Source of the DNA: Streptomyces sp. BHT-5-2
GTDB taxonomy: Bacteria > Actinomycetota > Actinomycetes > Streptomycetales > Streptomycetaceae
DNA: 64,000 nt
NCBI RefSeq assembly: GCF_019774615.1
Contig: NZ_CP081496.1
Coordinates: forward strand, 4,278,001 to 4,342,000
Direction of reading: 5' to 3'
This document shows positions 40,749 to 64,000 of the stretch, in pieces (positions within the stretch are counted from its first letter, which is position 1; each line of letters opens with the position of its first letter). The translations under genes and the position numbers were made by a program. The notes beneath the pieces were generated by a model. The model saw nothing but the letters and a program-made list of their open reading frames with translations, made no database searches and had not been told where the DNA came from.

Positions 40749-41351
40749 ATGTTGTTCCGCACGCTAGGCAAGGGCAGGATCTCTTCTCTGTGCGCCCGGG
40801 CGAACACGCCCCAGCGGCGGACCGCGGTCATGGCCGGGGTGCTCGCGAGTGTGTCCATGATGGCGCTCGGGACGGCTTCCGCGGCACCGCAGGCTCCGGA
40901 GAAGCCGACGACGGCCGCCGTGCAGAAGGCTCCGGCGACCGACTCGGCGCGTGAGCACTGGCAGCCACCGACGCAGCCGAGCTCCGGGGACCCGACGCAC
41001 CAGGGTCCCGGGGACCCGGCGCTCAACACCGACTACCTGATCCGCGAGGTGTCACCGGCGCAGTACCGCGGCTGGTGGTACCAGTCCCACCTCACCGGCA
41101 TCAACGTGACTTGGACGACGCCCTCGGGACGGGATCCGTACAACGGCCGGGACTGGATCGAGATCGTGGACAGCAAGGGCAAGCGCATCACGTGGGACTG
41201 GGCCTGCGGCAACGCCCACTGCGGCGCGTACGGCTCGACCGTGATCGGCATGTCGACGAACAAGGGCGAGGAGTACAAGGCCCGTTACTGGAGCGACGGC
41301 GGCCGGGTCACCAAGGGCCGTCTGCGGGCCGAGTTCGAATTCTGGGCCTGA
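40749..41351 (+). CDS. Secreted hypothetical protein
   Basis: The 200-residue protein has an Arg-containing signal peptide (about residues 22-48: RRTAVMAGVLASVSMMALGTASA, cleavage near ASAAPQ), a Pro/Thr/Gln-rich linker (about 49-95), and a compact C-terminal domain of about 100 residues. That domain is rich in aromatic residues (YRGWWYQSHLTGINVTW, YNGRDWIEIVDSKGKRITWDWACG) and has two cysteines (ACGNAHCG) that could form a disulfide. It ends in beta-like strands. I do not recognise the family; a wall- or ligand-binding domain is possible. ATG at 40749 is chosen; GTG at 40734 is in frame. Inverted repeats (GTTGATCG/CGATCAAC at 40684-40731) precede it. Confidence 0.65.
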   Translation: MLFRTLGKGRISSLCARANTPQRRTAVMAGVLASVSMMALGTASAAPQAPEKPTTAAVQKAPATDSAREHWQPPTQPSSGDPTHQGPGDPALNTDYLIREVSPAQYRGWWYQSHLTGINVTWTTPSGRDPYNGRDWIEIVDSKGKRITWDWACGNAHCGAYGSTVIGMSTNKGEEYKARYWSDGGRVTKGRLRAEFEFWA

Positions 41352-41664
41352 CTCCGACAAGGCCCAGAGGTCGCGCTTACCCTTCCCCGTCACCCATCGC
41401 GGCCTCCCCACCATCCAGGTCGGCCGGGGCCGCCTGAGGGACGCCGTACGCCGGCTGTTCGACAACGATCCCGGCACGAGCGACCACCATCTGCGGGAGA
41501 GGGTGGAGACGCTGGCCGTGGCCCTGGCCGAAGGGGCGCGGTTCCAGGTGATCCCCGGGCTGATCGCCGCCGCCGGAGCACTGACGTGGCGAACCCGGTC
41601 ACCGGGGGCGGCCGTCGGTCCGCGCCCCGGTGACCGCGACCGAGGCCGGCCTCCTGCCTCGCGG
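41352..41664. other. Intergenic stretch with possible gene remnant
   Basis: There is no complete gene. On the plus strand, the frame through 41380-41600 has strong third-position GC and a protein-like sequence (IQVGRGRLRDAVRRLFDND, VETLAVALAEGARFQVIPGL) but no start with a ribosome binding site and no recognised family. It continues without a stop into the antisense of the next gene. It could be the tail of a lost gene. Confidence 0.3.
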
Positions 41665-42168
41665 TCAGCCGGTCGACACGACCAGCATCCGGGTCACCGT
41701 GCCGTCGTCGCCGACCACATCGCGGACGTGTCTGAAGCCCAGGCGGGCGCAGAGCGCCAGGCTGGCGGTGTTCTCCGCGCCCACCATGCCGTAGACCTCG
41801 GGGAGTTGCAGGGCGCGGGCGGCGTAGTCGATCAGGCCGCGCACCAGTTCCGTGCCGAGCCCTCTTCCCCAGCTCGGTCTGACCAGTGCGGCGACCAGTT
41901 CGTGCCCGTCGACGTTGCCGGTCGGCTTGATCTCCGCATGGCCGACGTAGCGGCCCTCGGCCCGGACGCCCCACACGTCGAACAGGGCCTGGGGATAGAT
42001 CTCTTCGAGGATCGCCCGGAACACGGCCCGGATCTCCTTCTCGGGCGCGCGTTCCTGGCCCATCCAGCGGCAGACCGTCTCGTCCCGCAGGAGGGCCACG
42101 AAGGCGTCCTCGTCCTCGGGGCGGTAGGGCGAGAGCACCAGGCGCCGGGTGTGCACTGTCGGAGTCAT
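41665..42168 (-). CDS. GNAT family N-acetyltransferase (RimJ/RimL-like)
   Basis: The 167-residue protein has the RimJ/RimL-type GNAT pattern: TRRLVLSPYRPEDEDAFVALL at the N-terminus, YVGHAEIKPTG, and motif A in PSWGRGLGTELVRGLIDYA, followed by VYGMVGAENTASLALCARLGFRHV. It should transfer an acetyl group from acetyl-CoA to a protein N-terminus or small molecule. It lies just beyond the MbtH-like gene on the same strand, separated by 264 bases with a hairpin, so it is probably not part of the peptide operon. Confidence 0.88.
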   Translation of the reverse strand: MTPTVHTRRLVLSPYRPEDEDAFVALLRDETVCRWMGQERAPEKEIRAVFRAILEEIYPQALFDVWGVRAEGRYVGHAEIKPTGNVDGHELVAALVRPSWGRGLGTELVRGLIDYAARALQLPEVYGMVGAENTASLALCARLGFRHVRDVVGDDGTVTRMLVVSTG

Positions 42169-42258
42169 TCCGCAAGTCCCCTCTCGTGGTGAGCGGGAGA
42201 ACTTCCGGGGGTGCCGAGCCCTCCGGGCACCGTGACGGGGTGCGCACCGGCCTGCCCG

Positions 42259-42278
42259 GCGGATCCCCCGTGATCCGC
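42259..42278 (-). terminator. Candidate terminator of the NRPS-MbtH operon
   Basis: GCGGATC-ccccgt-GATCCGC is a perfect 7-bp stem with a six-base loop, about 155 bases beyond the MbtH-like stop codon. It is the best hairpin in the gap before the acetyltransferase gene. Confidence 0.4.
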
Positions 42279-42432
42279 GCTTCCCCCGCCTCGGTGAGCG
42301 TGTCGGTGCCGCGGCCGGGCGTCCGGCCCGGGCGCGGTGTGCGGTGGTGCTGGTGTGTGCCGCCGTGCGGCGCGGGCGGTCCGTGCGGGCCGGCCCGGCG
42401 GTGGCCGGTCCCGGCCCGCGCGGAGCGCCGGG

Positions 42433-42636
42433 TCAGGAGCCGACCTGGTCCATCCGCTCGCGCAGGCTGCGGGGGCGCATGTCGGTCCAGACCTCGTCGA
42501 CGTAGGCGGCGCACTCGTCCTGGGTGCCCTCCTTGCCCACCGCGTGCCAGCCGGCGGGTATTTCGAGGTCGGCGAGCCACAGCGAGTACTGGTCCTCGTC
42601 GTTGCGCAGCACCTGGTAGCGGGCGTTCTCGTCCAT
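42433..42636 (-). CDS. MbtH-like protein
   Basis: The 67-residue protein contains the MbtH signature: NDEDQYSLWLADLEIPAGWHAVGKEG split over the first half, then CAAYVDEVWTDMRPRSL. The three invariant tryptophans are present. MbtH-like proteins bind adenylation domains and are needed for their solubility or activity. The family's usual SLWP reads SLWL here and the CLxYI segment reads CAAYV. ATG at 42636 follows AGGAGA. It is the last gene of the peptide synthetase operon, 119 bases after the NRPS stop. Confidence 0.95.
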   Translation of the reverse strand: MDENARYQVLRNDEDQYSLWLADLEIPAGWHAVGKEGTQDECAAYVDEVWTDMRPRSLRERMDQVGS

Positions 42637-42755
42637 TTCCGGTTCTCCTGTCGGGCGTGGGTGTGCGGTGCGGTGATCGGTCGGGTCCAGGGTGCCGCGG
42701 CGGGCCGGGGCGCGGGGGCCTTTTCCGTAGGCCGTGCCCACGCCGGTCGCGCCGC

Positions 42756-62777
<20,022 letters not shown>

Positions 62778-62788
62778 GTCGTCGTTCC

Positions 62789-64000
62789 TCACCGTTGGTC
62801 GTGGTCGCTGTCGCGGGCGGCGTCTTCCAGTTCGCGCAGAACGTGCTCCTCCACCAGGTCCGCGAGGGCGGCGACGGTCCGGGCGGTCAGCACGTCCCGG
62901 GGTGTGAGGTGCACGCCGAAGGTCTCGTTGGTCCGGGAGGCGAGCTGCAGGCTGCGCAGCGAGTCGCCGCCCAGGGCGAAGAAGTCGTCCTCGACGCCCA
63001 CCGGCCGGCCCAGCACCGACGCCCAGAGGTCGGCGAGGAACTCCTCGGTCGGTGTACGGGGCGCCAGGCGCGCCGCGGGTTCGGGCAGTTCGGGACCGGG
63101 GGCCGGGAGGGCGGCGCGGTCGGTCTTGCCGTTCTCGGTGAGCGGGAAGCGCTCCAGGACGACGAAGGCCGAGGGGACCATCGGTCCGGGCAGCGTCCGG
63201 GCGGCGAACGCGCGCAGCTCGGCGCCGGACGGGACGTCGGTGTCGGGGGCGGCGAGCAGGTGGGCCACCAGGCGCGGCATGCCGGGCTCGTCCTCCCGCA
63301 GGGTCACCACCGCGTCCCGTACGGCGGGGTGGCCGGCCAGGGTCGCCTCGACCTCGCCGGCCTCGATCCGGTGGCCGCGCAGCTTGAGCTGGTGGTCGGT
63401 GCGGCCGAGGTAGTGCAGTTCGCCGTGGGCGTCGCGGCGGACCAGGTCGCCGGTGCGGTACATCCGGGTGCCCGGCGGGCCGTAGGGGTCGGCGACGAAG
63501 CGGGCGGCGGTCAGGCCGGGGCGGCGGAGGTAGCCGCGGGCCAGGGAGGGCCCGCTGAGCCACAGTTCGCCGGGGACCCCGTCGGGGACGGGGCGGAGCC
63601 GAGCGTCGAGGACGTAGCCGCAACTGCCGGGCCGCGGGCGGCCGATGGGCGGCGCGGTGCCGTCCGGCCGCAGCGGCCCGGACCAGGTGGCGACGACCGT
63701 GGCCTCGGTGGGACCGTAGGAGTTGATCATCCGGTGGTGCGGGGCCCAGCGGGCGACGAGGTCGGCGCCGCAGGCGTCCGCGCCGACGATCAGGGTCCGC
63801 AGGTCCGGCAGCGTCCCGGCGGTGCCGGGCGGCACGGTGCCGAGCGCGGCGGGCGGCAGCAGGGTGTGGGTGACGCGTTCGGCCCGCAGCACCTCGGCCA
63901 GCTGCGTGCCGAGCAGCGGGCCGGGCGGCGGCACCACCAGGCGGGCGCCGGCCGGCAGCGCCATGCACAGCTCCAACACCGAGGCGTCGAAGCTGGGGGA
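62789..64000 (-). CDS. Nonribosomal peptide synthetase, C-terminal part (5' end outside window)
   Basis: About 403 residues are visible, from A-domain core SPSFDASVLELC through SYGPTEATVVATW, MYRTGDLVRR, KLRGHRIEAGEVE and ENGKTDRAALP to a T domain with ALGGDSLRSLQLAS. The protein then ends with a short charged tail (VLRELEDAARDSDHDQR) that may dock with the next synthetase. No E domain follows, so this residue is passed on as L. The pocket reads D235 A236 L239 L278 I299 G301 S322 V330 V331. The stop is 11 bases before the start of the five-module NRPS, so the two are translationally coupled. The remaining modules lie right of the window. Confidence 0.95.
   Translation of the reverse strand, partial: SPSFDASVLELCMALPAGARLVVPPPGPLLGTQLAEVLRAERVTHTLLPPAALGTVPPGTAGTLPDLRTLIVGADACGADLVARWAPHHRMINSYGPTEATVVATWSGPLRPDGTAPPIGRPRPGSCGYVLDARLRPVPDGVPGELWLSGPSLARGYLRRPGLTAARFVADPYGPPGTRMYRTGDLVRRDAHGELHYLGRTDHQLKLRGHRIEAGEVEATLAGHPAVRDAVVTLREDEPGMPRLVAHLLAAPDTDVPSGAELRAFAARTLPGPMVPSAFVVLERFPLTENGKTDRAALPAPGPELPEPAARLAPRTPTEEFLADLWASVLGRPVGVEDDFFALGGDSLRSLQLASRTNETFGVHLTPRDVLTARTVAALADLVEEHVLRELEDAARDSDHDQR

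Overview
This is chromosomal DNA from a Streptomyces or a close relative. The GC content is very high, codon third positions are almost all G or C, GTG starts and ATGA/GTGA overlaps are common, and typical Streptomyces families occur (XRE/DUF397 pair, DUF574 methyltransferase, GlxA regulators, an IS110-type element). No tRNA, rRNA or CRISPR array was seen.

Left part (1-15.8 kb): a mixed housekeeping and accessory region. It opens with a cut-off tautomerase and three 5'-truncated gene fragments (hydrolase, regulator, acetyltransferase) that mark an old rearrangement. An SRPBCC protein, a 16-bp tandem repeat array, a hydrolase and an acetyltransferase follow. Next come a divergent GlxA regulator and DJ-1/PfpI pair with a striking inverted repeat between them, an intact IS110-family insertion, a Cys-less DsbA-like protein, an ABC-F ATPase, an LLM oxidoreductase, a DinB protein, htpG and a YdcF-like membrane protein.

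Middle part (16-31.4 kb): an exopolysaccharide locus resembling colanic acid clusters. It has an initiating sugar-phosphate transferase, GDP-fucose synthesis (gmd, fcl), a WcaF-like acetyltransferase, two glycosyltransferases, candidate Wzy, Wzz and Wzx proteins, an exported beta-propeller protein, a cytidylyltransferase with a CDP-alcohol phosphotransferase, and a lipoprotein with a pectate-lyase-like fold. Together they could build, export and trim a fucose-containing polymer carrying a phospho-alcohol group.

Right-middle part (31.5-42.2 kb): XRE/DUF397 regulators, two methyltransferases, a SecD-SecF fusion preceded by a small exported His-rich protein, an M20 amidohydrolase, an HTH/hydrolase pair, an exported hypothetical protein and an acetyltransferase.

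Right part (42.4-64 kb, minus strand): the left end of a nonribosomal peptide cluster. The end of one NRPS gene (A-T) is followed after 11 nt by a 6673-residue NRPS with five modules, C-A-T-E / C-A-T / C-A-T-E / C-A-T / C-A-T-E, and then by an MbtH-like gene. The assembly line ends in an epimerization domain and has no thioesterase. This suggests release in trans by a penicillin-binding-protein-type cyclase encoded outside the window. Pocket residues read from the sequence suggest X - D-(basic?) - Thr - D-(polar/basic?) - Val-like - D-X, with the first and last X sharing the same code.
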